Shown: positions 11,560 to 24,384 of the stretch, piece by piece
Layout of the letters: the number at the start of each line of letters is the position of its first letter
Position numbering within the stretch: the stretch's first letter is position 1
Source: Nissolia schottii
Taxonomy: Eukaryota; Streptophyta; Magnoliopsida; Fabales; Fabaceae
Assembly: GCA_003254905.1 (NCBI GenBank)
Contig: QANU01021212.1
Location: forward strand, 666,041-730,040
DNA length: 64,000 nucleotides
Direction: 5' to 3'
Position numbers and translations under genes: made by a program
Notes under the pieces: generated by a model
Databases searched by the model: none
What the model saw: only the letters and a program-made list of their open reading frames with translations
Told to the model about the DNA's origin: nothing

Positions 11560-14162
11560 TTTCTAGAATTGAAAGATCACAAAACCTAAGTACTCTAAAA
11601 ACTATAAACCGGGAGGCATGTCCCAAACTTGAGTGCCAAAGGTTGAAACCACCCTGTGGTGTAGTTGATAAGTGTGTTGTTGGTGTTGAAACAATGTGCG
11701 AGGGCTAAAATGCATCGAACTTGTAAAGACCATTGCTAATGGTTCCTCGGAGAAGGATCTCTCTCCTTGGTACGTTAAGTTTTTACAAAGCAAGTATTAA
11801 CATGAAATTCGAAAAAGACTTTGTTATCTTTGGCAAATTGTGACACACTAAGCAAATTCTAGGTGATATGAGAAACATGTAACAAATTATTAAGCTTAAA
11901 GATATGAGTTGTATGCGTTCTATTATGTGACGCAAAATTAGACTTTCCAACATGGTGAATAGACAAACTTGATCCATTTCCTACAACAATCCTTTTTGAA
12001 CCATTGTAATCAACATTTTCCATCAAGTTGAGTAGATCTGGTGTCATATGGTGAGTTGCTCCATTGTCAGCATACTAGTTAGGGTCATGCACTATTGCTG
12101 GTTGATAGAGCATTGCAGCCTAGAATTATGTGATTTTGATAGCTAACTGATAAGATTCACATAATTGTCCTTTTATGAGCATAATTGAGAAAAATACGGT
12201 TTATTAAGCACCCTTTTTGAGTGATTTTAATTGTCTCGAGTAACCTATACGTTTAACATCTTGTGTTTGAGTTGTTAGAATCACATGTAATCGAGTGTTG
12301 GTGTAAGAAGGGAAGCAAAAGGAGTAAGGAATGGAAGAAAAAAACGCAGAAAGGAACAGAAGGCTCTCGGACACGTGCTCCAGTGCATTTTTATGCGTTG
12401 GAGCGCCATTTTATGCATTAGAGCACATTTAATGCCCCGTGTCATTGCAAAGCATTTTTGGCCCTACAACGCGAGTCTGAGACCAAAATTTCGCCGCTAA
12501 AAGCTTGAAACCCTAAAATTGGACCCCAGAGGTTATAAATAGACATAGTGAAAACACAATAGGGATCATATCTCTCAATTCCGAAAACAGCAGCTCTTAG
12601 ACTAGGTTTCCTGCATTATTTTCTCTATTTTCACAGCAACATAGGTTGATGTTAGTGCTATTTAATCAGTCTCTTTAGGTTTGAAGATCATCGAAGCTTT
12701 TGTCATCACTTTTGTATTCTCGCACAATTTTACTCGTTTCTGGCCATCGATTTATTTGAGGTTTTTATCTTTTCTTCAGGTCTGGATTTTTATTGTATTT
12801 ATTTTATTAGTATGAGCCTTAATCATCTACCCATGGAGGAGTAGTTTTCTTAATATCTCGCATGTGATAACTCTAGAGTAGGATTAATTGGATGTTCTTA
12901 TGCTTAATGTCTGTTCATGATTTGTTTCGCCCTTAATTAGTAATATAGTGATTGCATGTTATTGGTTAGAGTTGATTATAGGTTAATAGATCTTGACGAT
13001 CGTAGGATTTGGGAACCTTTTGGGGAACTAATTAAATTTAATTAGGTTGTGCAATTGAGACATAATTGATATAGGTCTAATGTTGAGATCTTGGTAATTA
13101 ATTTCTGTATTAATTAGTGCTTAAGGGATTGATGATCGTAGTCTCTTAGGTTAATTGCGTGTTAGTTAGAGATTTCAACTAATAAACAACACTCCCTTCT
13201 ATGAATAATTAATTAGGAACCAATGATAATTAATCCTTGATCTAAAAACACCGTATGCAGGGTATTGCTTTTTATTATTGTTGATTCACTTTTGTTTTGC
13301 TTTCTTCTTAATTCAAATNTTAGAATTAACGACGTTTTAATGTGTGTCACTGGTTGCAAGATACCATTGCCAATAGAGAGATTAGCTCGGGTGCTAGGTA
13401 CTTGTGAGTATGATGGAGAGTTCTGAGAATTCTAGGAATTATTGTCACCATTTTGTCCATTGGTGGAAAGAACATACCAATACCAACACTTTTCGGTAGG
13501 ATGTCCCCACTTATTGTAGATTTGGCAGACACAATCTATTTTGGGGGAAGAAGTTCTTCCTTCTCCGCCATTTCTAGAACTAGAATTAGGCTTTGATTGA
13601 TCATTGGAGTTTGGAGTAGGGTACCTTTGGTTTTGATTTGATCGCTGAGAGATATGCTTGGACCACACTTTCCTATTGCGCCATCAACATGCAGGGCTTT
13701 AAGTTCACCGACTGAGATTGGATTATCTCTAGAGGTGATGGATGTAACAAAGGTGTCATATTCTTCGGGTGAACCTTCTAGAATCGCTTCAACGTCTTGA
13801 TTTCAAGAAGATATATAGGAATTTACAGATCCTCCCTTTTAGTGTTCCCAAGACTCACTTCACAAAAAATATAGATTTATAATCTTTTCTAGATTTGATG
13901 TGAAAAATTGCAACCTACCATCCTTGTGGTGAACGATTTGCTCGTTGAGGCCAGGAGCCAAGATTTCAACAACGAATCATGATTCTTCCATGAATCATAC
14001 GTACTTAGGATTCACCGTGGCTCCTTCTTGATTGGAATTTCTTTGCTAGCTTGAGCAGATCACGTCCTTGGATGGTGGCTTCAGCTTGTTGTCGCCATAG
14101 AAGGTGTGAATGAGAGGTGTGGTAGCAAAAATTGAGGTTTGAGAACTCGTCAGAGGCGCCAT
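11560..14162 (-). pseudogene. Ty1/copia gag-protease-integrase remnant, interrupted
   Basis: Read on the minus strand, a gag-like start lies at 14162 (MAPLTSSQTSI), followed by a decayed gag with 'WRQQAEATIQGRDLL'-like residues near 14060-14090. A zinc-knuckle relic CQIYNKWGHPTEKC lies near 13500-13530; its second cysteine is replaced by Tyr. The protease region near 12030-12085 reads YADNGATHHMTPDLL, where copia proteases have D-S/T-G-A, preceded by a stop in place of the usual Trp. A gag-pre-integrase-like stretch continues to about 11600 with frameshifts (ending FGTQVWDMPPG). Bases 12129-13320 do not fit copia and are treated as an insertion. No LTR was identified at either end. It is not functional. 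Confidence 0.75.
12129..13320 (+). mobile_element. 1.2-kb insertion in the copia remnant, LTR-like
   Basis: The 8-mer TAGAATTA occurs at 12121-12128 and again at 13321-13328, exactly 1200 bases apart, which suggests a target duplication. The insert begins TGTGATTTTG. It contains a TATA-like TTATAAATAG at about 12533-12542 followed by a transcript-leader-like stretch, and has no long ORF, as in an LTR or leader of a Ty3/gypsy-type element. It does not end in CA and lacks clear terminal inverted repeats, so the class is uncertain. An ambiguous base (13319) sits at its right edge. Confidence 0.4.
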
Positions 14163-14347
14163 GGATCGTTTTACTATTTCATTTGTTTGTTGGGTAAGTG
14201 AGCCCGAGGTTTACAGATTCCGCAATGTTTGTCGACAGTGAGCCCACTGACAGATACAAAGCCCCCCAAGCCCTTTTAGATCAAACAAAGATTCACCAAA
14301 ATATGAATACACCAAACAAGCAAGGAAATATAAAAATATATAGCTTC

Positions 14348-14745
14348 TTTTTTTTTTTTAATACAAAAATTAAAGAACAACTAATTATGACCTTAAGAAA
14401 AAGGAACTCCGGTAGCCCTCACGTAGGAGGCTATACATGTAATCCGAAAAATAGATCAGCAATTTAATTACATTGTAAAATGATGTTCCTTTCAGCTATA
14501 TATTGTCTCCAGCATTATGTGATATTCTTGATGCTAACTGGAGCTAGCATTGAGGCAGTAATATTAATTACTTGTGCGCATTTGGTGCGGTAGAGTTGGC
14601 CTTCTCTTGATCTTCGGGATATATTACATATATAGTGTCTTGGAGGAAATGTTTAAAATGTAATTGCTGATCTATTTTTGAGTGGAGTTCCTTTTTCTTA
14701 AGGTCTTAGTTGTTCTTTAATTTCTGTATTAAGGAAAAAAAAAAA
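14348..14745. repeat. Inverted repeat (foldback) with ~100-bp arms
   Basis: The left arm (about 14348-14491) reads 'attaaagaacaacta', 'gaccttaagaaaaaggaact' and 'aaatagatcagcaatt'. The same words occur complemented in the right arm (14647-14745). The left arm carries about 35 extra bases between the second and third words. The spacer is about 155 bp. A transcript would form a long imperfect hairpin. Which element it belongs to is unknown; it directly abuts the copia remnant. Confidence 0.65.
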
Positions 14746-14747
14746 CC

Positions 14748-14910
14748 GTATGTATAGAAAGAGAGAAAACTTCACGTATAAATGCCTACGCATGCATTCT
14801 GTGTCAACTTCAAACATGTGGTTAGGCAAAACGAGCTAGGAAAGAAAATGAATGAAAAGAAACAAGACATAATGAACACATTATCATCTAAAATTTATTG
14901 AAATGTGTGT
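14748..14910 (+). repeat. Direct repeat A, copy 2
   Basis: Same-orientation homologue of 9760-9930, with the shared words 'cttcaaacatgtggtt', 'gagctag', 'aaagaaaatgaatgaaaag' and 'taaaatttattgaaat'. The roughly 5 kb between the copies holds the foldback element and the copia remnant. Confidence 0.65.
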
Positions 14911-15876
14911 GTGTATATATAAATATAAACTTTCAGGCCACATTAACATACATGGAAGTAATATATATGCACTGAGATGAAACAAATCAACTATTATGTA
15001 CTCAGAGAGAAAACAAAAATTGAAAATCGTTTATGGCTCCGGGTTGTATTAATTATAAGAAGATTGATTAAAGAAACTAAATTAGTAAATTTTAAGTCTT
15101 TAAAGTATTCAATGTCATTAAAAATATTTTAACTATATTTTATTAAAACAAGATTGTATCATTTTAATTTTTTTATCAAGTGCCCTAAAAGCATTTATTT
15201 ATTAGTAAAATCTTAATTATAACTATAAAATGATAAAATGGAGGATTTAAGTCCAATAACTGAATTGATTGATATTACGATATTCAAGTATCTCACAGTC
15301 ATAATGATCACAAATAGGAATCAATTAAAGCCCTCGTTTTTCATGTTACGATTTAAATTTGATATACAGTAGTGGTTACGTAGTATAAGGTTTTCTCTTG
15401 CCACGAAAAAGATCCTAATTCAACTCTCTACCCAATAATAACTTAATAAGCTGTCAAGCATTAAGTACACGTACAGAAACAATAAAAACCACATTATATC
15501 ATTAGCTCGCTCATATTGCTTGACATGATGATGTTGATATGGAGAAGATACACATTATAATGACATTCATTCCTCAGCACACCACGAAAACAAGAAGGAA
15601 TAAAACACACCCCTAAAAATATAAATAATGAAAATCAAAAGATATATATTATAAATATATGATAACCTAATCAATCAAGTACGTACCATATATAATAACA
15701 AGAGGCCTTTAATGAGCTAAAATTTGATAAAGACCTAATTCCAATTTGTCAAGTTTTTGCTACTTGAACACACTTATATTTGGCGAGTGAATATATAGCA
15801 AGAATTTCATGGACATAAAAATTCTGGCTATTTACTTAGACGGAAGCAAAAGTAATGAGATCGAGAATAATTTGGT

Positions 15877-18844
15877 CTAGGAAATAGAGATGATGTTAGT
15901 CCTTTGTCTCTTGACACCAGCAGAGGCAGAGGCAGAGTCGGTGGTATTCCCATTAACGCACTTGTCCATGACAGCCCTCAGCGCTTCCTGTATGGAGCTA
16001 ATATTGCAGTACTGATAGTGGCCGTGGTCGTCGCCGCTGGAGCATTCCTCTTCGGCGGTGATGAACAGCACGTTCTTCACGCGCCCCCCCAGCGTCGTGA
16101 TGTCTGCTTTGAGGGTTCTCAGCTTCAGGGCCTTTAGGGTCTTGATGAGTTCCGGCAGCAGCTCCGACCTATCTTCGCAGCAGAGGGAGGCCTTTATCAC
16201 GAACCGCCCGTTCTCGTCGGCCGCGTCCACTGTTAGCTCGTCCGCCTCCGTCGGGACCGGGCTCGTTTCTTCTATCAATGACGTTTGCCTCTTCAGTTCT
16301 TTAACATGCTGGATCACTTCTGCCAGCAGCGATGCCTTGTCTGTCTGCATACATATTCATTCAAACCATTTCTTTACCTACCTACCTATATATGTACTCA
16401 GCATTAATGCCGATATATTCCAAACAAAAATTAAATTAAATGCCATTTATTTATTTATAATGAATTAGAGCGCGCACTAAAATTGCTCTACTCCATCCAT
16501 TCAACATTAATTAATTAATATTCTACATCTCCTAGTTAGTCGTTTTACTAATGATCAACTGAAAAGTGAAAAATATATAGTCATAAATAACCACATCACT
16601 AAAGTGTTAAGTTGTTAATGACTTTTCTCCTAGTATATATTGCAGAAGCTCTTCAAATATTTTTGAAGGGGTCATACATACATAGATAACATATATATAC
16701 ATATATAACAAAAGGAAAATACTAAAAATTCAGAATATATGTCTTGATTCATACGCTAAAATGTTATGACGACATATATATATGTTGAACATTGAACGAT
16801 TCAATCATATCTCTTTGTTGTATCAAATAATTAATTTTGATTTTTTTTCCTTCAAAAATCTTGATGATTCCTTACGATAATACATTACTGAGTTAAGATA
16901 TTCTAAAGTGAGAATTTTACTTCAAAAATAAAAATGACATTATATAATACTTCTAAATCAATAAAGTAAATACTATGTATCGATCTCACTTTGTTAATCT
17001 AAGAATGTAGATCTTCATTTTCATCTTTAAAGTGAGATCCTAATTAGGTCAAGAGCAAGTTATATGTATCTCTTTTTCATAACATTACTTTATCATGTTT
17101 AGGGTGTGAATGATAAGAGGATCTAATAAAAGATCTTATATGAAGAAGTTGGTAGGTTTTGGCATGATGGGTTTTGTGGGTTATATCATAGATGGGAATT
17201 AGTGGGTGTTTTTGAATGGTGGAAAGGTGTCATGCAGCATTATATATTCTTATAGATGGATGAGATAAAGAGATAAATAGGGCGTGGATATACATATATA
17301 TAGTGATAGTGTGTATGGTATTTGTGACTGACAAGGGGTGCTCCTTTGTCTCTCTTTGCTTTATCCTATTTCTTTTCATTTCTCCAAACTGAGTTTGACT
17401 AATCAAATCAAAATACACACATTATCCGGCAACACATTTTTTTCTTTTTTCAATTTCATGCGAAGCCTTTTCAACTGATGCTTGGTTCCTCTTTATTGTA
17501 TCAACCGTGCGACATTAACGCTAACTCCCTTTTTCTCTATTCCTCTCTTTTACTATTACCTACTTTTCCTAGCTTGCTAGCTCTAGCTATAGCCATCTCC
17601 TCGGAACTACCACACACACAAGATAGAGAGAGAGAGAGACTCAGAAACAATACTAAACATTTTTCATATATAATTAAAGTTATTAATGAGAACAAAAAGA
17701 CAAAATAGAACTAGAGGAAAGCCAAAAAGTGAAAGATAAAATTAGCAGGCAAACGTAAGACTATTTGCAACCATAAATGTCACTATTGGATGGAGTAATA
17801 TTGATTCTGTTGTTATCAAACTAAAGTTACGGATAGAATCTTGAACAGATTTTATAGATATTGAATCATGCTCTTTCAGTTGAACCTCTGAAGGAAAAAC
17901 ACTCCATATAACACAATCTCATGATTTTCTAATGGAATACTTGCATGTACAACATGTTTGTAGGCATTATATATAATAAACGTTTAAGAATAAGCGAATC
18001 CTATTACTATTTTTTCATTTCATCACTATCATAATTTCTGGTTGCTAATTTTCCTATAATTCTTTAACATTTCTCATATAATAATACACCAAATCTTTAA
18101 TTTAATAGTAAGTTACTACTCATAAGTACAATATGTAATTTTTCTAATTTGAATTTGTGGGGGTTGGGGTTGGGGGGATTGTGGGAATTGGATTTAATTA
18201 ATTTCATGAATTAAAAAACTTAAAATACTTGTAAAAAAAGTTATAACATAAAACCATTAAAATTGCGGCAATTTCTTAATCAGTTTAAGCTTTTGAGAGA
18301 GATGGTTGTTGAGGACACTTACTTTGGTGGTGCTGGGCAACAAGCTGCGGAGCTTGGCAAGGTGGTTATTGATCCTCTCCCTGCGCCTCCTCTCAGCTTC
18401 GCTGTGACTCTTGGAAGCGGCAAGCGCCTTGGCCTCCATGATTTCCTGAGCAGTCATCTTCCCAATCTCAGCCTGCAGGCCAAAGGGAGCTGCACCTGCA
18501 GCTTGATGAACAAGCGTGTCGGATATGTTGAACAAGGCTGATGATCTGTTGAAGAAGCTGGCATAAGGTGAAGGTGGCTGTTGTTGTTGTTGATGTGGAG
18601 GGACAAGGAATGGTTCGTGGTGGTGAACATTGAAGGGATGGTATTGTGGGATGTTGGACCATGGAGAGACCTGATCTGGAGGAGGGAACATGTTAAACCC
18701 TCCTCCAACTCCAAAGACAGCATCACTAGTATTGTTCATCATCTGTTGTTGTTGTTGTTGGACTAGTATTTGCTCTTGATAGTTGTTGATGGCTTGATGC
18801 GAAGAAGAATAAGAAAAACACTGCCCTTGATCTTCCTGTTTCAT
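15877..18844 (-). CDS. bHLH30: bHLH transcription factor, TMO5/T5L1 (bHLH30) group
   Basis: Two exons: 18844-18323 (start at 18842-18844) and 16344-15877. The 1978-bp phase-0 intron has a GTAAGT donor and a CAG acceptor, and the product is 329 aa. Residues 26-34 are Gln-rich and the N-terminal half is rich in Gln, His and Pro. The segment before the bHLH (GLQAEIGKMTAQEIMEAKAL) is typical of the group. The bHLH spans about 145-195; its basic region KSHSEAERRRRERIN carries the H-E-R residues that contact E-box/G-box DNA. An ACT-like domain follows (about 220-275, RFVIKASLCCEDRSELLPEL), and the tail VKRQR resembles Arabidopsis bHLH30. In Arabidopsis these factors act in the nucleus as dimers with LHW to drive vascular cell divisions and cytokinin synthesis; that role here is inference. 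An in-frame ATG at 18970 would add 42 residues from the repeat-rich leader and is not favoured. Confidence 0.93.
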
Positions 18845-18918
18845 TTCCCTATATATATATATATGTTGAAATCTATTGAGAAGGATACAAACTCCAAGGG
18901 CTTTATATATAGAATATT

Positions 18919-18919
18919 T

Positions 18920-18957
<38 letters not shown>

Positions 18958-18958
18958 T
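18919..18958. repeat. Compound (GT)n(GA)n microsatellite in the bHLH leader
   Basis: About 20 bases of GT repeats run directly into about 17 bases of GA repeats, 75-115 bases upstream of the bHLH start codon. On the minus strand this is a CT/CA tract in the probable 5' UTR, and a second GA run lies at 19174-19187. Pyrimidine tracts are common in plant 5' leaders. Confidence 0.85.
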
Positions 18959-19208
18959 AGGGAGATTCAAATGTCAGAAAAAAACTACAAGGCTTTTCTT
19001 TTATGTATAGGAGGGGTGGGGGGGGGGTTCGCCAATTTGTTTTTGTTTTTGTCTGACGTGACTGAGAAAAAGGGGAGGAAGGATTTGGAAAAAGGTTTGG
19101 AGTTTGCTTTACACTTGCACAAGGAATAAAATTGAAAAGGGTGTTTCGAGAGAAAACAACGTGGGTTAGTGAAGAGAGAGAGAGAGAATGGTGAGTATTA
19201 TATGACAT

Positions 19209-22200
19209 TTTAATAAAATTTATATTTTATTGATGTTACATTTAACAATAAATGATAGATAAATTAGTACGGTGTTTTATACTATATGATTTTAAATAAT
19301 ATTATTTAAAAAATTTAATATATAAGTAGGACAGAGAGACCCTCCTTTCGAATTGTGTATGTGATGATGGATAATTATTAATTATTATGGTCTTCTCTAA
19401 TTCTGCTTTCTAATTCTATCTTGCTTAGGGGGATCAATTTGTGAGTTACATTGCATTCTTAATTTGTTGTCTTTCTCTATGTGGTGGTGGGCAGCCAAAG
19501 AAAACGTCAAAGTAGCTCAATGTCAAATCTCTTTCACATAGTAGGTTTTTGCTGCCATAAAAACCTTTGTGCGGTGCGGGGTAAGGTGATATCGCGCTTT
19601 TAACAATTACAAATTTACAATAGGTCGTAAGTGGATATTTTAACATAACAAGGGTTTTTAGGATATTTGTTAATAAATTTAATATTATATAATTTTATTA
19701 AAAATAAATTTGATAAGTTTTAAGTGTAATTAAAAATATTAATAAAATTTATAATTTTTTTTTATTTTTTAACAAATGATCTTAAGACATTTATTAAAGG
19801 AATATTTGAGAGACTTCTTAACTATTTGAAAATAGTCAATTTAGTATTTTGAAAAGTATCTCAAGAAGTGATATAATTGACAGAGAAAAATGATTTATTC
19901 TCTTAATAAATTCTCATAAGTTATTAAACAAAATGATAATTGATTATCTTTTAAAATTTTAATACATTATTTATATTAATTTTTTTACTTTTATTTAGTA
20001 ATTAAGAGAACACGTAAGAATACTAATGTGTTATATATCATTACTCTAATTAATTAACATTTTTCTTTCAATTATATATTATTATTTTTTTCCTATAAGC
20101 AGAACTTTTCTTTCAGTTATTATTTTCCCTTCAACTAAACTTTCCTTTTGCCTTTATGCTTTGCTGGTCTCTTTTCAGTTTATTCTTTGTTTTATTTTTC
20201 AATTTTACTTTCTATTATCTTCCTGTTCACCACCATCACCCTAACATGTTTGAAGGCCTTTTTGAGTGCTGCGAGACCACTTTCCTTTCCTCTTACGGCA
20301 ATCTCTCCAACTTTTATTATTGTGTGTGGTGGATTTTTTTTATTTAGATAATTTTATGGATTTGATTTTGAAATCTTATAAATTTTATATTATTAATTAT
20401 TATAAGTTTTAAATTCTTGAAAATATTTTTATAATAATTTATTTAAAAATATAATACCTTTATTAACCTACATACCAAATTACTGTTAAATAAAAAACTT
20501 ACACGTTAGATAAAATTTAAACCCAAACTATATTAATATGTTGTTTGAATTATAGCTTTATGAATTAAATTCGGCTTAAAACCTAGCTAAATTTACAATT
20601 TATTAAGGGCTAAAACTTGCGATTTATTAGAAACTAAAATCTTAATTATTCAAGTGATTTTTTATGCCACGCGGATAAGTAGCGTGACACATTAACATAG
20701 TTGACTTTGATTTCTGTCTAGTATGTCAACCGTTAATAAATCAAGCTGACAGTAAAGACGAAAAAAAATATATTTATTGAAAACTAAAATCAAAATTTGT
20801 AATTTAGTAGAGACTAAAAGTTTATCTAAGCTATTTAAAAACTACATATGTAATCCAAACTTGCTATATATATATATATATATGTTTATTGATTGATCTA
20901 TATCTATATTATAATACCCGTTTAGAAGTAGTAAAATTAATTTATTTTTGGTTCTGTATGATTGTTACAGAAGTGTAAGGGCACTAGCTATGTCTGAAAG
21001 AGAAGGAGAGATCATGGGAATGGAAATGGGAAACACGAAGAGTGAAGAGAGACAGATTGTCGACCGACCAAGGACCTAAAAGACTGATGCTATCATCATC
21101 ATCATTAAATTGCCTTAGCCAAACCTTTTTTATTTGCTTTCATCTTAAGAGTGAAGTATACCTTGGAATTAAATTCAGTTTTCATTGATAGCAAAAATGG
21201 TGCTAGAAACAGAAACCATTCAGATAGATATATAATAAATAAATCCTGTGGTATATATATGGAAAATATTAATTATTTCTAATTAATTTATATCACAGTC
21301 CTTGTAAACTCCCCCTGGTTAATATTTAAATAATTTAATTTTGATACACTATCATCAATTTAAAAGATTTTTAAGTAATAAATGATGAGTTTTTAAGTAA
21401 TGAGTGTGATAATCAATTATATTTATTAATTTGTTACTCTATGATTAAATAATTGATAATATAAAACTCTTTTACACTATCAATGCATTTTAATTAGACT
21501 TGCACTTAGTTAAGATGAGAGTTTAAGTTCAACTCTCATTTCTCAATCTGCCTATGTCAAAAATTGAAGTACGTAGTATTTAACTATACGATTGTATATA
21601 CCACTGTTGTTGTTTTTTTGTCATTTTTAGTTGCAACAATTAACTTATTCATAAAAGTAGGGGTTCACGTGGATTTCACTCACGTCTTTGTGAGTGAATT
21701 AGGTAAAAGTTGTTAAATATTGTTTGTTAACTTAGATTGCTGTTTTAGATATATATAGTTAATAGTATATGGTTAATTATATGAGTATTTTATATATATT
21801 ACTTAGATTTTGGGGGTGCATCTACTTAGGCTTTAGTCCTTTATGCAACTTATAACTGGTCAAGCCCACCTCACCCCACCCCACCCCACGTTCTTCTATA
21901 AAACTCTCGCTGCTCTTATGTCCACGCCACCCCTTTCTTCAAGAGCCGACCCCATATGTGTAATCATTGTGTCTTGGAACACACTTCATCTCCACTGGCC
22001 ACTGCGTCTTCTATCTCTTCCTCGGTTTCAGCTACGAGTTGCTGCTGCACATATATATTCCTCACTTCATTCGCCCCCCGTCCTTTTTAAATCTTTGTAT
22101 GCAAAATTAGTTATTCTCTCTCTTTACTTTTAAATGTTTATTGTCTAAAATTTTGTTTACAATTAATCGTTGTAAGATTAACTTAAGAAAATATTAGTTA

Positions 22201-23248
22201 TTATCTTTTTAACTATATTCTTATTCGTTGTGAACTTTTTACTATTCTGTTAATTACATTATAATTTTTTTATAACATTTTCTCTCCCTAATTGAAGGGT
22301 AATTTAATCTAAGAACTTGATTTTTTTTAAATATGTGTAAATTATTTACTTTCTTAATCCCTCCGTCCATTGTTATACATTGCTTTTAACAAATGCACAC
22401 GGATTAAAAAAAAAGTAATTAATTTATACATACTTAAAAAAAAATTAACAACAAGTGCTTAGACTAAATTACTCATATAAGAAGTTGTAATGCAATTAAT
22501 ATAACAGTAGAAATTTTATAATAAATAGGTTAATGTAATCCAACGATAATTAATTTTGAATAAAATTTTGAGTGGAACGTAACATATAAAAGTGGATGAA
22601 ACCAGCAATTGATATTATGTTTAGCTTTTGAAGTCCACCATTGCAATAATAAAATAGAGAGAAAAATCAATGAGTGATTGCCTTCATTTTTACGTAGGCA
22701 TGCAACAGTAATGCCTAATTTCAAGGATAACTCATGCATGCTTAAAGTTGAATCTAAATTGACTTAAGATCATTGTGAGGCTTTTAGCATGATAATTACC
22801 AAGAGTCATCATATTGCAAATGGAAAAAGAATCAAATCACCCATGGCACTGATTCTCCCATGGATTTGATTTCCATTCTCCGCTCTTTAATTTTCTCAAT
22901 TTGCAATGAACAATTTACAATACCATTTAAATTTATAATTACTTCCTCTGGCCACAAATAATTACTATCATTATAACAAAATTGATACATTTTAAATTAG
23001 TGTATTTATACGTAAATTATATTCACATTCATTCATTTATCATTTTTTTTAGATTATTTATAGACGGAGACACCAATTATCACGATGGTTATAATGGTAA
23101 CTTTACCCTTTAAAAAGTTTACTCAATTAGATATATGGAGAATTGATTTTTTTTTTAATTTTTATTGAGGGTTTAATAAGTTTTTGTACCTTAATAATTC
23201 GTGAATTTTGATTTTGTATCTTATTAATTTTTATTTTTTTTTTTGGTT
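19209..23248. other. Gene-free region upstream of the bHLH gene
   Basis: No gene is supported. 19640-19800 is a copy of the AT-rich MITE-like family of 1915-2080. 20560-20860 has rough inverted-repeat ends ('actaaaa' phrases) like a decayed MITE. 20869-20882 is a short (TA)n run. 21870-21890 has a CCCCA tandem, with a TATA-like TTCTATAAAAC at 21893-21903. Frames there (for example 21843-22133) have no recognisable domain. 22360-22375 and 22940-23070 look like halves of Stowaway-type MITEs (CCCTCCGTCC near 22362). Confidence 0.4.
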
Positions 23249-24380
23249 TGAGTCTATGAGAAACTGAATAGGTATATATTTTATATATTCTGAAGTGTGT
23301 ATTTACAAAGAGAGGTATGCCTATTTGTAGGCTTGTTACAGATCAAAAGATAAGACTAAAGAGTATCTTAACTGATAAGAGATAAGAGAATATCTTAACA
23401 ACCTAAAATATGTTAACATCCCTTCTCAAACTCAAGTAGGTGATGATGAAAGCATCTTGAGTTTGGAAACCAAAGTGTGGAAGCAACCGGGATGGTGAGC
23501 ATTGGTAAATAAGTCAGCAAATTGTTCAAGAGTCTCAATGGAGATGAGTTGAAGAGCACCACACAAAATGTGTTGACGGATAAAATGACAATCAATCTCA
23601 ATATGTTTGGTGTGCCCATGGAAGACATCATTATGAGCATTTTGAATATAGCACTACGGTTATCACAATAGAGATCGGTAGAGGGGGATTGGGAGATGGC
23701 CAAATCATCAAGAAACCAACGTATCCAAAGGAGTTTAGATGTGGTGTCAGCAAGAGCTCGATACTCGGCTTCAGTACTAGAGCAATCTGTCAAGGTGTGT
23801 TTCTTGCCACACTATGAGATAAGGGAGTCTCCAAGGTAGATACAGTAACCAGTCGTAAAGTGATGATCTGTGGGATCACCTACCCAATCAGCATTAGAAT
23901 AGCCTTTGAGGATCAAGGGAGAATAGGCAGAAAAGTGAAGCCCATGGAACGGTGTTCCCTTGACATAACAAAGAATGCGAAGGACAACAACATAGTGAGT
24001 AGATCGCAGAGTAGTCATAAATTGACTGACCAAGTGCACAACATAGGAAATATCAGGGCGAGTTACCATCAAGTAGATCAAGCTCCCAACCAATTGTTTA
24101 TAAAGAGTAGGATTATTGAGCATTGTACCATCTGTAGGTGTAAAATGAACGTTAGTCTTAAGAGGGGTGGATTCTATGCGGCTATCTGTAACTCTAGCTC
24201 GAGAAATAAGATCCGATGCATACTTGGCTTGGGATAAATAAATGCCCTCAATGGAGGAAATAACTCAAAGACCCAAGAAATAACTGAGAGAGCCAAGATC
24301 CTTCATTTCAAAATAGTGGCTCAATGACTTTTTGAGATTGGTAATGCTTGAGGTGTCATTGCCAATAATGATCATCTGGA
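23249..24380 (-). pseudogene. Ty1/copia 3' end: RT tail, RNase H, PPT and LTR
   Basis: On the minus strand from 24380, an RT C-terminus reads MIIIGND...HYFEMKDLGSLSYFLGL. It is followed by AKYASDLISRARV, then LYKQLVGSLIYLMVTRPDISY (about 24110) and RNase H motifs (YSNADWVGDPTDHH, CSSTEAEYRAL, LYCDNRSAI). In-frame stops replace residues after FLGL and in the usual ISW motif (Trp to stop), and a frameshift follows CDNRSAI. A polypurine tract GAGAAGGGA lies directly before a probable 3' LTR that starts TGTTAACA at 23418 and has a TATA-like CTACAAATAG. The LTR end near 23249 is a guess. The 5' part is cut just at the YVDD active site. Confidence 0.85.
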
Positions 24381-24384
24381 ATAT

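Noticed and set aside
15904-16468. Two plus-strand frames across bHLH exon 2
   Set aside because: They are antisense to the ACT-like region and bHLH helix 2, with no recognisable features.
18454-18766. Several frames on both strands overlapping bHLH exon 1
   Set aside because: They are shadows of the bHLH reading frame; none has domain content and the bHLH frame explains the region.
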